From positions 440,554 through 504,553 of the forward strand of contig JAHIVC010000099.1 of the NCBI GenBank assembly GCA_018816945.1: 64,000 nucleotides of DNA, read 5' to 3'. Origin of the DNA: Bacteroidota bacterium. Its GTDB lineage: Bacteria; Bacteroidota; Bacteroidia; Bacteroidales; GCA-2711565. The notes below the pieces were generated by a model, which saw only the letters and a list, made by a program, of their open reading frames with translations, was not told the DNA's origin and searched no databases. How positions within the stretch are numbered: the stretch's first letter is position 1; the number at the start of each line of letters is the position of its first letter. The position numbers and the translations under genes are program-made. Below are positions 1 through 9,578 of this stretch, in pieces.

Positions 1-1
1 G

Positions 2-1918
2 GATGGGAAAAACGGAATGGTACTGACCGAAACTGCCGCGAAAGCCTTGTTTGGTGATAAAAACCCAATAGGAAAAACGGTTAACTGGAACAACAATTAT
101 GATTTTGTAGTTAATGCCGTGATTCCGGATGTACCTGAAAATTCAAGTTACCATGCGGATTGTTACGTTTCGATCTTGTGCCTATTGGTTATTGACAAAG
201 CAAAGCTTATCAGTCCCGGAGACTGGACCATAACAACCTTTGTAGAGGTCAATGAAAATGTGGATATCACAAAACTGGAAAAAAAGCTGAGTACAGATTT
301 ATTGGAACAGTTCAAACAGAATACCAATTGGGGCTTGCTTCCCTATTTGGATATTTACTTTAATCAACAAAAAGTCAATACCTATGGTTTCAGACATGGA
401 AATAAACAATTTGTGCTGTTGTTTATTTGGATTGCGTTGTTTATCCTCGTCATTGCCTGCATCAATTATATAAATTTAACTACCGCCAAGACCGGAAGCC
501 GGGCAAGAGAAGTTGGAATTCGTAAGGTTGTGGGCGCTTATAAGCAGAAGCTGATAAAACAGTTTCTTGCCGAATCCATCCTCCTGATCCTTTTTTCACT
601 TGTTATTGGATTTTTATTGGCAGAATTTACAATTAATGAATTTAACCGATTGGCTGAAATAAATTTACACGTAAAGACTTTTTATGAATATCCATACAAT
701 ATCGTGTTTATTTTAGGAGCAATTATTTTGGGAATAATTTCGGGCTTGTACCCTGCATTTGTTCTGACATCTTTTAAAACTGTCGAGGTGATAAAAGGAA
801 AAGTAAATAAAAGTAAAGGTGGTGTAATTGCAAGAAAAGCACTCATGGTTTTCCAGTTTATTATATCATTGATTATGATTGTTGGTACCATTGTAATTTA
901 CCGTCAGATCAATTATGTAAAACAAATAAACCTTGGGTTTAACAAGGAACATGTGATCCATTTAAAAACCAATGATGCAGCCTATAAGAATGCACAGGAC
1001 TTTAAAAACGAATTGCTGGCCATACTTGGAGTTGAAAAAGTTTCATTTTGTGCAGGTATTCCAGGGGATGTCACCAATGGGATCTATGATGAGATTGATG
1101 GCCAGGAAATCTATATGAAACATTTGTCTTGTGATGATGAATATCTGGATTTGATGGGCATGGAACTTGTCAGTGGCCGGAACTTTTCGGGTGTGGATGC
1201 ATCTGATATAAGGAAAACCTATATGGTGAATGAAGCTGCAGTAAAAGCTTTTGGCTTGGAAAATCCATACGAGGTCAAATTTTTTGGTTTCTTAAAACTG
1301 ATCGGGATTGTTAAAGATTTTAATTTTCAAAGCCTTCATCAACCGATTGCCCCATTATTTATTACCTTTTTGGATAACATGGAGGAAATAGTTATCCGTA
1401 TTTCCGGCACAAATCAAACCGCCATAATTGATCAAATTGAAAAAGCCTGGATCAAAAAATATCCGAAAGACCCATTTTCTTTTAAGTTTGTTGATCAGGT
1501 TGTAGATCAACAATACAAATCCGAAGAACGCCTTGGCAAGATTGTGGGTTACTTTTCCATATTTGCATTGATTATTGCTTGTATGGGTTTATTGGGAATG
1601 ACTTCTTATATGATACAGCAACGACATCGTGAAATCGGAATCCGAAAAGTTCATGGCGGATCTGTTCAACAAATTATCAATATGCTTTCTTTTGAGTTTG
1701 TGAAATGGGTCATCCTTGCTTTTCTATTATCCGTTCCGGTATCATATTATCTCATGAAAACGTGGTTAGCTAAAAACTTTACCTATCAGGTCGAGGTGGA
1801 ATGGTGGATATTCATTGTAAGCGGAATTATAGTTGTTGTTATCTCACTCTTAACAGTTATTCTACAATCTTATCGGGCTGCTGTGATGAATCCGGTGGAT
1901 AGTTTGAGATATGAATAA
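2..1918 (+). CDS. FtsX-like/MacB-type ABC permease, 5' end outside window
   Basis: This is the C-terminal part of a double-FtsX permease of the inner membrane. The reading frame is open from base 2, so the start lies to the left; the first visible residues, DGKNGMVLTETAAK, belong to the end of the first MacB-like periplasmic domain. It then shows an FtsX block with three membrane helices and the signature REVGIRKVVGAYKQKLIKQF, a second periplasmic domain, and a final FtsX block with REIGIRKVHGGS. It ends in the family tail NPVDSLRYE. Full relatives in this window are 780-806 residues, so about 150-170 residues are missing here. No ATPase is seen nearby. Its stop codon abuts the stop of the convergent histidine kinase. 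It presumably belongs to a fifth module whose regulators lie outside the window. The substrate is unknown. Confidence 0.9.
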   Translation, partial: DGKNGMVLTETAAKALFGDKNPIGKTVNWNNNYDFVVNAVIPDVPENSSYHADCYVSILCLLVIDKAKLISPGDWTITTFVEVNENVDITKLEKKLSTDLLEQFKQNTNWGLLPYLDIYFNQQKVNTYGFRHGNKQFVLLFIWIALFILVIACINYINLTTAKTGSRAREVGIRKVVGAYKQKLIKQFLAESILLILFSLVIGFLLAEFTINEFNRLAEINLHVKTFYEYPYNIVFILGAIILGIISGLYPAFVLTSFKTVEVIKGKVNKSKGGVIARKALMVFQFIISLIMIVGTIVIYRQINYVKQINLGFNKEHVIHLKTNDAAYKNAQDFKNELLAILGVEKVSFCAGIPGDVTNGIYDEIDGQEIYMKHLSCDDEYLDLMGMELVSGRNFSGVDASDIRKTYMVNEAAVKAFGLENPYEVKFFGFLKLIGIVKDFNFQSLHQPIAPLFITFLDNMEEIVIRISGTNQTAIIDQIEKAWIKKYPKDPFSFKFVDQVVDQQYKSEERLGKIVGYFSIFALIIACMGLLGMTSYMIQQRHREIGIRKVHGGSVQQIINMLSFEFVKWVILAFLLSVPVSYYLMKTWLAKNFTYQVEVEWWIFIVSGIIVVVISLLTVILQSYRAAVMNPVDSLRYE

Positions 1919-3280
1919 TTAAAACATTAAAGTGAAAGTACTTCCTTTGTTTACAGTAGATTGAACAGAAATATTTCCATTATGCATCCGCATAATCTGG
2001 CGGGATAAACTCAATCCGATCCCACTGCCTTTTTCTTTGGTCGAGAAAAAAGGGATAAATATTTGATCAATGGTATCGGCCGGAATCCCCACTCCGTTAT
2101 CCCGGATATCAATTTTAATTTGTGAGTCTGATTGATAGGCCTTTATTGTAATTTCTGGTTCTTTAACGATTTCGAGTGCCTGTATTGAATTTCTGACAAT
2201 ATTGAGCAGAACTTGTGAAAGCAATTTTGGATCGGCTTCTAAAATAAGATTTTCGGGCTGGGTTTCTGTCGAAAAGTTGATGAGGTTTTGTTGTAGCTCT
2301 TTATCCATGAAAGTGCTAAAGTCTGTTAAAAATTCATGGAGTTTTATTTTTTCGGGTTCGGGTTTTGGAAAATGTGTCAGGTTCCGGAAATTATTTGCAA
2401 AATTCAGTAAGCCCGAACTTTGTTCGTCAATGATGTGCAGGCCTTTTACCGTATCCTTAATAATTGCATCATTCAAATCCTTTGTTTTTTTTGCACTTTG
2501 TCGGTCTTCATGCGTTAAAAATTCTTTTAGTGTTTTGATGGATGAAGAAATCGGGCCGATGGAATTCATAATCTCATGATTTAAAACTCTAACCATTTTA
2601 TACCAGGTTTCATATTCGTGCTTTTCGAGCTCAGTTTTAATATCTTTTACAGAGATTAGGATAAGATTCTCGTTTAAAAGTTTAAATTTTGTGGCTTGGA
2701 TAGATAGTTGAGAGTAATTCCCATTGTGCTCAAAATTAACAAGTTCCTTTTTGAAAGGCTTAATAGTCTGAAATGTTTCAAATAAATGAGGGTAATTTGA
2801 TTGTAAAAATTTACGACTAATTGATTGCTTGGCCTGAAGTAAGTTTCTTAATGCCGAATTGCTGAGTTTCACCTCTTTTTTTTCATTAAAAGCAATAAGC
2901 CCAAAATCGACATGCTCAACAACCTTTTTAAAAAAAGCTTCTTGTGCTTCATAACTGATTCGTTCGTCTGAAATTTTTACATTTAATTTTTCTAAAGAAG
3001 TTCTTAAATTATTATAGGATTTCCAATTTTGGATACTTTTGGGAAGCCAGGTAGTATCTTCATAATTGATTGAATCGAAAAAGATTGATAATTCGTTGTT
3101 TGTACTGTTTATTTTTCGAATAAGCAACCAGACTTGGATAAAAATCAATGCAATAAGATTTATATTAATTAGCAGATCTTTAACAATAAAGACAGAATAT
3201 CCCAGAAGTATAGCCGTGAGGCTAATCAGGATTACCCGTATAATTATGTTTAAATAAAATTTATTCCTCAACATCGCCAT
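1919..3280 (-). CDS. Sensor histidine kinase, short-loop two-helix membrane type (module A)
   Basis: This is an NtrY-like sensor kinase expected to phosphorylate the response regulator encoded just upstream. Two membrane helices (about residues 10-30 and 40-55) are joined by a loop of fewer than ten residues, so there is no extracytoplasmic sensing domain. A PAS-like segment follows (about 115-215), then HisKA with the phospho-acceptor His near residue 235 in RVLNHEIMNSIGPISS. The ATPase domain has N box NIVRNSIQAL, G1 DNGVGIP and G2 GSGIGLSLSRQIM. I chose the ATG at 3280; a TTG lies one codon upstream and another ATG two codons downstream. The start overlaps the regulator gene by about 20 nt, which suggests translational coupling. 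The signal sensed is unknown. Confidence 0.93.
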   Translation of the reverse strand: MAMLRNKFYLNIIIRVILISLTAILLGYSVFIVKDLLININLIALIFIQVWLLIRKINSTNNELSIFFDSINYEDTTWLPKSIQNWKSYNNLRTSLEKLNVKISDERISYEAQEAFFKKVVEHVDFGLIAFNEKKEVKLSNSALRNLLQAKQSISRKFLQSNYPHLFETFQTIKPFKKELVNFEHNGNYSQLSIQATKFKLLNENLILISVKDIKTELEKHEYETWYKMVRVLNHEIMNSIGPISSSIKTLKEFLTHEDRQSAKKTKDLNDAIIKDTVKGLHIIDEQSSGLLNFANNFRNLTHFPKPEPEKIKLHEFLTDFSTFMDKELQQNLINFSTETQPENLILEADPKLLSQVLLNIVRNSIQALEIVKEPEITIKAYQSDSQIKIDIRDNGVGIPADTIDQIFIPFFSTKEKGSGIGLSLSRQIMRMHNGNISVQSTVNKGSTFTLMF

Positions 3281-4655
3281 CAAGATTTATTTTGTACTGT
3301 TTGATTTTACGATATAATGTTTGTCGGCCAATTTTTAGTTGGATGGCCGTTTTGCTTATATTTCCATTGTTCTTATGAAGGGTACTGGAAATGAGAATTT
3401 TTTCATTATCGGAAATGCTTTGTGGGTTTAAATTTGTATTCAGCTCATTTAAGTTCCTACTTTTTAGAAATAAGTCTTCCGGCCTGATAATTTCGGATTC
3501 ACATAATATTATTGCCTTTTCAATGGTATGTTTTAATTCTCGGACATTGCCCGGCCATGGATATTGCTGTAATATTTCTATTGCTTCAGCATTAAATTTT
3601 ATGCTATTTTTTTCATATTTGCGTTTGTACCGTTCCAGAAAATATTCGGCAAGTAAAGGAATATCCTCAATTCGTTCTCTGAGTGGAGGAATTATAAGTG
3701 TAATAGTATTTATTCGAAATTGTAAATCTTCTCTGAATAATTTTTCAGTCACCAGTTTTTCCAGGTCTTTATTTGTAGCACAGATTAAGCGGAAATCGAC
3801 AGGGATTTGCTCATTGCTACCAACAGGGGTTACTTTTTTGTTTTGTAAAACATACAGGAGCTTTGATTGAAGTGAAACAGAAATATTCCCGATTTCGTCT
3901 AAAAAAAGAGTTCCGCCTGAAACGGTTTCAAATTTTCCAATACGATCTTCTTTGGCATCGGTGAATGATCCTTTTTTATGACCAAACAGTTCACTTTCGA
4001 AAATGGATTCATTCAGAGATCCAATGTCTACTTTTAAAAAATCATACTGTTTCTGTTTTGATCGTTTGTGGATTTCATAAGCCAGTACTTCTTTCCCTGT
4101 CCCGTTTTCTCCTTGAATAAGAATATTGACATCTGTTCCGGCCACTTTTTCAACTGTTTTAAATAAATGAGCAATTTGCTCGGATTTATATATAAATGAA
4201 CTGTATTCGCTTTCTTTGCTTTCCTTTAAAACAATTTGCTTCTTTTTTAATGATTTTATTTCATCTCGTGATTTTTTTAACTCTAAAGCCGATTGAAGTG
4301 TCGCCAGTAATTTATGATTATCCCATGGTTTTAATACAAAATCGGTGGCTCCCTCCTTTATAACTTTAACAGCTAATTCAACGTCTCCATAAGCAGTGAT
4401 TAGTATAATAACCATTGTAGGGTCTTCTTTCTGAATTTGTTTCATCCAAAAAATACCTTCATTACCGGTATTAATACTTGAAGTAAAATTCATGTCCAAT
4501 AAAATAACATCAATGGGAACTGCCTTTATAAGCGCCAGGATTTGATCAGGCTTACTTAAGGTATAAACGCTTGTGAATTTGTACTTTAAAAATAACTCAA
4601 GCGAATTCAACACATTTTGGTTATCATCAACAATTAAGATATTTCCTTTGTTCAT
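3261..4655 (-). CDS. Sigma-54-dependent response regulator, NtrC family (module A)
   Basis: This 464-residue transcription activator has three domains. The receiver carries phospho-acceptor D54 in ILLDMNF, T87 in ITAYGD and K109 in LKPW. The AAA+ domain has Walker A GENGTGKE (182-189), sigma-54 contact loop GSFTDA (229-234, in place of the classic GAFTGA), Walker B GTLFLDEIG and an arginine-finger region FREDLQFRINT. A Fis-type helix-turn-helix closes the protein (ISKTAIQLKIGRQTLYRKIKQY). It is the first gene of a leftward operon with the kinase and is divergent from the permease at 4880. It probably activates that permease from the paired sites at 4728-4765; this is inference from position. 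Confidence 0.94.
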   Translation of the reverse strand: MNKGNILIVDDNQNVLNSLELFLKYKFTSVYTLSKPDQILALIKAVPIDVILLDMNFTSSINTGNEGIFWMKQIQKEDPTMVIILITAYGDVELAVKVIKEGATDFVLKPWDNHKLLATLQSALELKKSRDEIKSLKKKQIVLKESKESEYSSFIYKSEQIAHLFKTVEKVAGTDVNILIQGENGTGKEVLAYEIHKRSKQKQYDFLKVDIGSLNESIFESELFGHKKGSFTDAKEDRIGKFETVSGGTLFLDEIGNISVSLQSKLLYVLQNKKVTPVGSNEQIPVDFRLICATNKDLEKLVTEKLFREDLQFRINTITLIIPPLRERIEDIPLLAEYFLERYKRKYEKNSIKFNAEAIEILQQYPWPGNVRELKHTIEKAIILCESEIIRPEDLFLKSRNLNELNTNLNPQSISDNEKILISSTLHKNNGNISKTAIQLKIGRQTLYRKIKQYKINLDGDVEE

Positions 4656-4727
4656 TATTTATACTTGATGTGATTATTTTTATTTGTTAAATATTAGGCT
4701 GGTTAAAAATAGTAAAATTTTAATTAT

Positions 4728-4765
4728 TGACTGATAGTGATACAGTGCTGTATGATTATGGTACA
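4728..4765 (+). promoter_or_regulatory. Paired 17-bp activator sites (candidate UAS), module A
   Basis: TGACTGATAGTGATACA (4728-4744) and TGTATGATTATGGTACA (4749-4765) match at 12 of 17 positions and start 21 bp apart. The second has TGTA/TACA ends. An overlapping hairpin, ATACAG-TG-CTGTAT, lies at 4740-4753. The pair ends 65 bp before the GG of the sigma-54-like promoter, where NtrC-type activators usually bind. Equivalent pairs occur in the other three modules. Confidence 0.5.
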
Positions 4766-4827
4766 ATAAAGAAAATATTTTAATTGAATAAATAATATAA
4801 TAGCTTGAAAAATAATCATATAAAAAT

Positions 4828-4844
4828 TTGGTATAAATATTGAC
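4828..4844 (+). promoter_or_regulatory. Sigma-54-type promoter for permease (module A)
   Basis: TTGGTATAAATATTGAC has GG and GA separated by 10 bases, the spacing of -24/-12 promoters (consensus TTGGCACG-N4-TTGC). It lies 36 nt upstream of the permease ATG. The -24 box is weaker than in the other modules because TA replaces CA. Confidence 0.55.
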
Positions 4845-4879
4845 TACTTCAATATTATTCATTCAAAATACTCAGAACC

Positions 4880-7300
4880 ATGTTTTATCATTATTTAAAA
4901 ATAGCTTGTCGTTCCTTAATCAGAAATAGATATTTTACGGTTTTAAATATTATTGGCCTCTCAATGGGAGTTGCTGTTATCATTCTTATTCTGCTTTGGG
5001 TGCAGGATGAGTTAAGTTATGATAACTTTCATGAAAATCGCAAGGAGATATCCAGAATTTTAATGGCCAAAGATGATTTTGAGGGCCCAAGTATGATTTA
5101 TCCACTGGCAGGTGTCATTAAAGAAGGCATTCCCGAAATATTGAATATCACACAGACTCGTTTTGTTGATCCCTTGTTAATAAACTATAACAACAAATCT
5201 TTTTACGAAAACAATGTTCTTGCAACGGATTCGGCTTTTCTTCAAATCTTTTCATTTCCATTACTGCATGGCAATATTAATGATGTATTAAAGGATCCCC
5301 AAAGTGTCGTTTTAACACAAGAAACTTCGGAAAAATATTTTGGGGATGAAGACCCGATGGGAAAGATATTAAAATTTGAAGGAAAATATAGTTTTAAAGT
5401 TACTGGGGTATTAAAAAATGTCCCTAAAAATTCACATCTGAAATTTAATATATTAGTTCCCCTGCAACCATTTATTGATGGGTCTTATGAAAATGTTGGT
5501 TATGGTACAGGCTGGGGTGATCCAAACTTTCAGGGATATATTTTATTGGGCAAGAATAGTAGCGATACGGTTGTTGCCAGAAAAATTACCCAGATCGCTC
5601 TAGAAAATAAAGCACCTCATGTTTATCGCTTGGGATATACCTTTAAAATCCAAAATCTTTCTCAAATTTATTTGTACCCAAAATCTTATTGGGATATTGC
5701 TAAAGGGGATATGAGAATGGTAATCATATTTTCATTGATTGCGGTTTTCATACTCATCATCGCCTGTTTTAATTTCATTAATCTTTCAACAGCTCTTGTT
5801 CATAAAAGGATGCGGTCGATTGGTTTCTATAAAATTATTGGGGCAAGCCGTTCACAATTAATTTTTCAATTATTGGGTGAATCATTTATCATCGCATTTC
5901 TCTCCCTGAATTTTGCTTTAATTATTGGCAGATTATTAATGCCAATTTTTAATGAAATTACGGGAAAGCAGCTTGAATTGAATATCGCAGATCCTCAATT
6001 GATAAGGTATATGCTTTTAATTTTACTTTTTACCGGTTTTGCAGCAGGCATTTACCCTTCTCTCATCCTTTCGCGTTTTAAACCTGTTGTTGCCCTTAAA
6101 GGTGAGTTTTCAAATTTAAAGAACTTAAAAGGAGGCCGTAAAGAGATATTACGAAAAACCTTGGTTGTGATGCAATTTATCATCTCTATTGCGTTAATTA
6201 TTGGAACCATTGTTATTTATCGCCAATTCAATTATGCCATTTCCTCAAGCTGGAAATCCGGTAATGATTTTGTTATCCATCTTCCGGTGAAGGAAAATGC
6301 AGCCAGGGAATTTGATCAAATGAAATCTCGTTTACTTCAACACCCAAATATTGTATCTGTAGCCATGAAAGACTGTTTGCCTACAGAACTCAATAACAGT
6401 ACGAGTGGTGTTTACTGGGATGGAAAGGGACCTGAACATGATAATGTGTGGATTGAAACTACGGCCGTTTCCTATGATTATTTTAAAACGGTTAATACTG
6501 ATGTGGTTATGGGGCGAGACTTTTCTAAGGAATATGGAACAGACTCAATACATGGATTTATCATCGACGATGCTCTTATGAAAGTAACCGGCTACCATGA
6601 TCCTATTGGACAAAATATAAAGTTGTATAGCTATCCCGGAAAAATAATCGGGGTGGTAAAAAATCAACTTTTTAAATCCATAAATAGTCCAAATAGACCA
6701 ATGTTTTTTTATTTGATACCAAAAGGAATGGAAGCAGAAATGGCCTCCGATATATTGATCAGGGTAACTGGAATTGAACCTACTCATAAGGACAGCAATT
6801 TAAATCAATTGGTCGAATTTTTAGAAAAAGAATGGAAAGCGGTAAATAAAATAGCACCCTTTGAATATCATTTTCTGGACGAAACCATTAAGGCACAATA
6901 TGCTAAAGAGCAGAACCTGGGGCGCTTGATCTCTTATTTTTCGGTTTTCACCATTTTTATTTCATGCCTGGGATTAATGGGCCTAGTGGCTGCAATCTCT
7001 CAATCCCGAACAAAAGAAATAGCCATTCGAAAAGTCAATGGTGCAAAAACCGAACAAATATTTTTTCTTTTATTAAAGGACTTTATGATATTGGTTTTTA
7101 TAGCTACCGTTATAGCTTGTCCAATTGCATGGTATTTTATGAATGAATGGCTACAAAGTTACACTCTAAGGATTCAGTTGTCACCATGGATTTTTATATT
7201 TTCTTTTGGTATTCTTTCAATTATTTCGATTTTAACATTGGGAATTCAAACCTATCATGCGGCTTTACGAAATCCGGTTAAATCATTAAAGTATGAATAA
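4880..7300 (+). CDS. FtsX-like/MacB-type ABC permease (module A)
   Basis: This 806-residue inner-membrane protein has the duplicated MacB layout. Membrane helix 1 is at about residues 21-41, followed by a large periplasmic domain. An FtsX block starts near residue 278 (IIFSLIAVFILIIACFNFINLST, with IGFYKIIGASRSQLIFQ), a second periplasmic domain follows a helix near 427-448, and a final three-helix FtsX block starts near residue 683 with KEIAIRKVNGAK. The tail NPVKSLKYE is the family signature. ABC proteins of this type need a separate ATPase, and none is encoded here. The gene is preceded by a sigma-54-type promoter and followed 42 nt later by a secreted protein. A role in export or in sensing for the divergent kinase is inferred, not shown. 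Confidence 0.93.
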   Translation: MFYHYLKIACRSLIRNRYFTVLNIIGLSMGVAVIILILLWVQDELSYDNFHENRKEISRILMAKDDFEGPSMIYPLAGVIKEGIPEILNITQTRFVDPLLINYNNKSFYENNVLATDSAFLQIFSFPLLHGNINDVLKDPQSVVLTQETSEKYFGDEDPMGKILKFEGKYSFKVTGVLKNVPKNSHLKFNILVPLQPFIDGSYENVGYGTGWGDPNFQGYILLGKNSSDTVVARKITQIALENKAPHVYRLGYTFKIQNLSQIYLYPKSYWDIAKGDMRMVIIFSLIAVFILIIACFNFINLSTALVHKRMRSIGFYKIIGASRSQLIFQLLGESFIIAFLSLNFALIIGRLLMPIFNEITGKQLELNIADPQLIRYMLLILLFTGFAAGIYPSLILSRFKPVVALKGEFSNLKNLKGGRKEILRKTLVVMQFIISIALIIGTIVIYRQFNYAISSSWKSGNDFVIHLPVKENAAREFDQMKSRLLQHPNIVSVAMKDCLPTELNNSTSGVYWDGKGPEHDNVWIETTAVSYDYFKTVNTDVVMGRDFSKEYGTDSIHGFIIDDALMKVTGYHDPIGQNIKLYSYPGKIIGVVKNQLFKSINSPNRPMFFYLIPKGMEAEMASDILIRVTGIEPTHKDSNLNQLVEFLEKEWKAVNKIAPFEYHFLDETIKAQYAKEQNLGRLISYFSVFTIFISCLGLMGLVAAISQSRTKEIAIRKVNGAKTEQIFFLLLKDFMILVFIATVIACPIAWYFMNEWLQSYTLRIQLSPWIFIFSFGILSIISILTLGIQTYHAALRNPVKSLKYE

Positions 7301-7342
7301 ATATTGCCAAGCATTAGAATTTCTATAATTTAAAAAAACAAC

Positions 7343-8164
7343 ATGGAAACAAAAAGAAAAATTAAGATGATTGGTATTTCAACACTATTTATTATTTCCG
7401 GTATTGCATTCGGACAAAACGATATCAAAACTAATAATACTTTGAGTGTTAATTCATCTTACCAGCACAATGATATTGATTTGGAAGGCAAGTGGCGGGC
7501 CGAGGGTCAATCGAAAATTATTTTGTCAGGCATTTTAAATACGAATATTGAACTTGGAAATTTATCATCAGAAGACCTTCGGGGCATGATCCGAACTTCT
7601 AAAAACGGGTTTAAAATTGAACGGGATGCCGGTATATTCTTCTTTGATAGAAAAAGCTCTGGCAGATTTTACTATCGCCCTAAAATGGAATATTTCAGTA
7701 AAATGAATGATTTAGGGTTTAAACTTTCAGCGAAAGAGGATAAGCCTTCAAGCTCATCTTTCTATCTCTATGCAGTTCACGATTTATCATACGAATATGC
7801 CATGAAATTGAAAGATGCAGGTTATGAAGGAATTTTATTAAATACACTACTCAAATTTCGTAGCACTGGAGTAAGTGTTGAATATATTAATGCAATGGCT
7901 GACGAAGGATTTAAAAATCTGTCTCCGGATGATTTAATTTTATTGAGCGTTCAAAAAATTCCAACTGAATATATTAGGTCTTTAGTCAGAATAGGTTATA
8001 AAAATCTTTCAATGGATGATTTAATTGTATTGCATGTTCAGAAAGTTCCAATCAATTTTATTAAAGATGTAATTGGTACCAGTAATTCACTCCCAACGGC
8101 TCACGAATTAACACTTATTTGGATGCATGGTAACAAGTCTTCTAAGTATAAACATCTTTTTTAA
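7343..8164 (+). CDS. Secreted protein with tandem BlaR1/M56-tail-like repeats
   Basis: This 273-residue protein begins with a signal peptide (KMIGISTLFIISGIAFG, cleavage near residue 24). Residues about 145-255 contain three degenerate repeats of roughly 30 residues, built on the pattern YAMKLKDAGYEG / YINAMADEGFKNLSPDDLI / YIRSLVRIGYKNLSMDDLI followed by LxVQKVP. Such repeats are found at the C-terminus of some M56/BlaR1-family proteins, but no metal-binding HEXXH motif is visible, so I do not call it a peptidase. It lies 42 nt after the permease and probably shares its transcript. I infer a periplasmic or envelope location. The function is unknown. Confidence 0.75.
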   Translation: METKRKIKMIGISTLFIISGIAFGQNDIKTNNTLSVNSSYQHNDIDLEGKWRAEGQSKIILSGILNTNIELGNLSSEDLRGMIRTSKNGFKIERDAGIFFFDRKSSGRFYYRPKMEYFSKMNDLGFKLSAKEDKPSSSSFYLYAVHDLSYEYAMKLKDAGYEGILLNTLLKFRSTGVSVEYINAMADEGFKNLSPDDLILLSVQKIPTEYIRSLVRIGYKNLSMDDLIVLHVQKVPINFIKDVIGTSNSLPTAHELTLIWMHGNKSSKYKHLF

Positions 8165-8225
8165 ATAATTTTCTGTTAGAAGAAGCAGGAGATTTAAGCT
8201 AAGCGATTAAATCAATGTTTGATTT

Positions 8226-9578
8226 TTAAAATTTTAAAATGAATTGGGTTTGTTTCCCAGGGGTGGAATTAACTGAAATACTACCGTTATGCATCCGCAT
8301 TATCTGGCGGGACAAACTTAAGCCTATTCCGGTTCCTTTTTCTTTGGTGGTATAAAAAGGAACAAAAATTTTGTCGATTTCATCTTTTGAAATGCCAATC
8401 CCATTGTCCTTAATTTGGATCAATACTTCATTTTTGTCAGTTCGATAGGCTTCAATAATGATCTGTCCATTATCAATTCCACTAAGCGCATCGATTGAAT
8501 TTTTTATCAGATTTATAATCACCTGGGTGATTAGCTTTTCGTCCACCGTAAGGATTAATTCATTTGCTGAAATGGCTGAAATAAGTTTAATCCCTTTTAA
8601 TTTTAGCTCCTCACTAAATAAAATATTGATGCTGTCAAAAAGTGCGCTTACCTCCACTTTTTCGAAAACCGGTAATGGGATTTTTGTAAGGTTTCGGTAA
8701 GATTCAACAAATTTTAACAATCCCTGATTACGCTTATCGATGGCATTCAGTCCTTCCAAAGCTTTTTCAATGGTTTCGGAGGAAAGCTGATCGATGGCTT
8801 TGGCTTTTTTATTGTAGGATAGTAGCCTGATGATGGTATTGGTCAGTGAATGGATGGGCGTAATCGAATTCATGATTTCATGCCTCATAACTTTAATCAG
8901 CTTTTGCCAGGCATCCAGTTCTTCATTTTCAAGTTCGGTACTAATGTTTTGAAAGGAATACAAACGCAAATGTTTCTCCTGGTTTTTAAAGCAACTACAA
9001 CTGATGTTCAACATCAACATTTCCGAACCAACCTTTAACTTAAATAAACTTTGTTCATTATTTTTTAAACTATTGAGTTGTGCAACGAATTCCGGATATA
9101 GTTCCCGAAGCTGATTAATCGTTCTGATGTTTTCAATGTTTAATAACTCACGGGCAGCTTTATTCATCAGATCAATTTTTCCATGCTCATCAAACGAAAT
9201 AATAGAGGTACCAATAATTTCGAGGGTTTGTAAGAAATACAGATGTTCTCCTTCCTTTTCAAGTTTTGAATCGGCGATTAACTGGATGATTTCATTATAA
9301 AGTTGGTTTAATTTTTCATTCGAGTCATTGGTATTTATTTTTTCGAAACGCTCCATCAATCCCTGGTTCTTGATTAGTTCCATGAAACGGGCAAATCGTC
9401 GATTGGCGTTTTTGATATAATTTGTCAGCCAAAAAATTTGCAGGATAAATAAGCCAAGAAAGGTAAATCTGGCTATTTGCAGATGTTCCTGATATAATGA
9501 CCATGAAAACAATATACTAGTTAACCCAATCAAAATTATCCTGAAAACAATCCGAAAGTTGAATTGATTATAGACCAT
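8226..9578 (-). CDS. Sensor histidine kinase, short-loop two-helix membrane type (module B)
   Basis: This 450-residue kinase is a paralogue of the module A kinase. Two helices near residues 10-27 and 36-53 are separated by a loop of about nine residues (YQEHLQIAR). A PAS-like region precedes HisKA with the acceptor His in MRHEIMNSITPIHS. The ATPase domain has NLIKNSIDAL, DNGIGIS and GTGIGLSLSRQIM. The ATG overlaps the end of the upstream regulator gene by exactly 11 nt, as in modules C and D. The likely partner is the regulator at 9568-10923. The stimulus is unknown. Confidence 0.93.
   Translation of the reverse strand: MVYNQFNFRIVFRIILIGLTSILFSWSLYQEHLQIARFTFLGLFILQIFWLTNYIKNANRRFARFMELIKNQGLMERFEKINTNDSNEKLNQLYNEIIQLIADSKLEKEGEHLYFLQTLEIIGTSIISFDEHGKIDLMNKAARELLNIENIRTINQLRELYPEFVAQLNSLKNNEQSLFKLKVGSEMLMLNISCSCFKNQEKHLRLYSFQNISTELENEELDAWQKLIKVMRHEIMNSITPIHSLTNTIIRLLSYNKKAKAIDQLSSETIEKALEGLNAIDKRNQGLLKFVESYRNLTKIPLPVFEKVEVSALFDSINILFSEELKLKGIKLISAISANELILTVDEKLITQVIINLIKNSIDALSGIDNGQIIIEAYRTDKNEVLIQIKDNGIGISKDEIDKIFVPFYTTKEKGTGIGLSLSRQIMRMHNGSISVNSTPGKQTQFILKF

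Noticed and set aside
4680-4862. 60-codon minus-strand frame in the module A divergent gap
   Set aside because: It covers the activator sites and sigma-54 promoter, and its Tyr/Ile/Leu-rich product reflects AT composition.
7343-8164. M56/BlaR1 peptidase call for the module A secreted protein
   Set aside because: Only the tail-like repeats are present; the HEXXH metalloprotease motif and membrane helices are absent.
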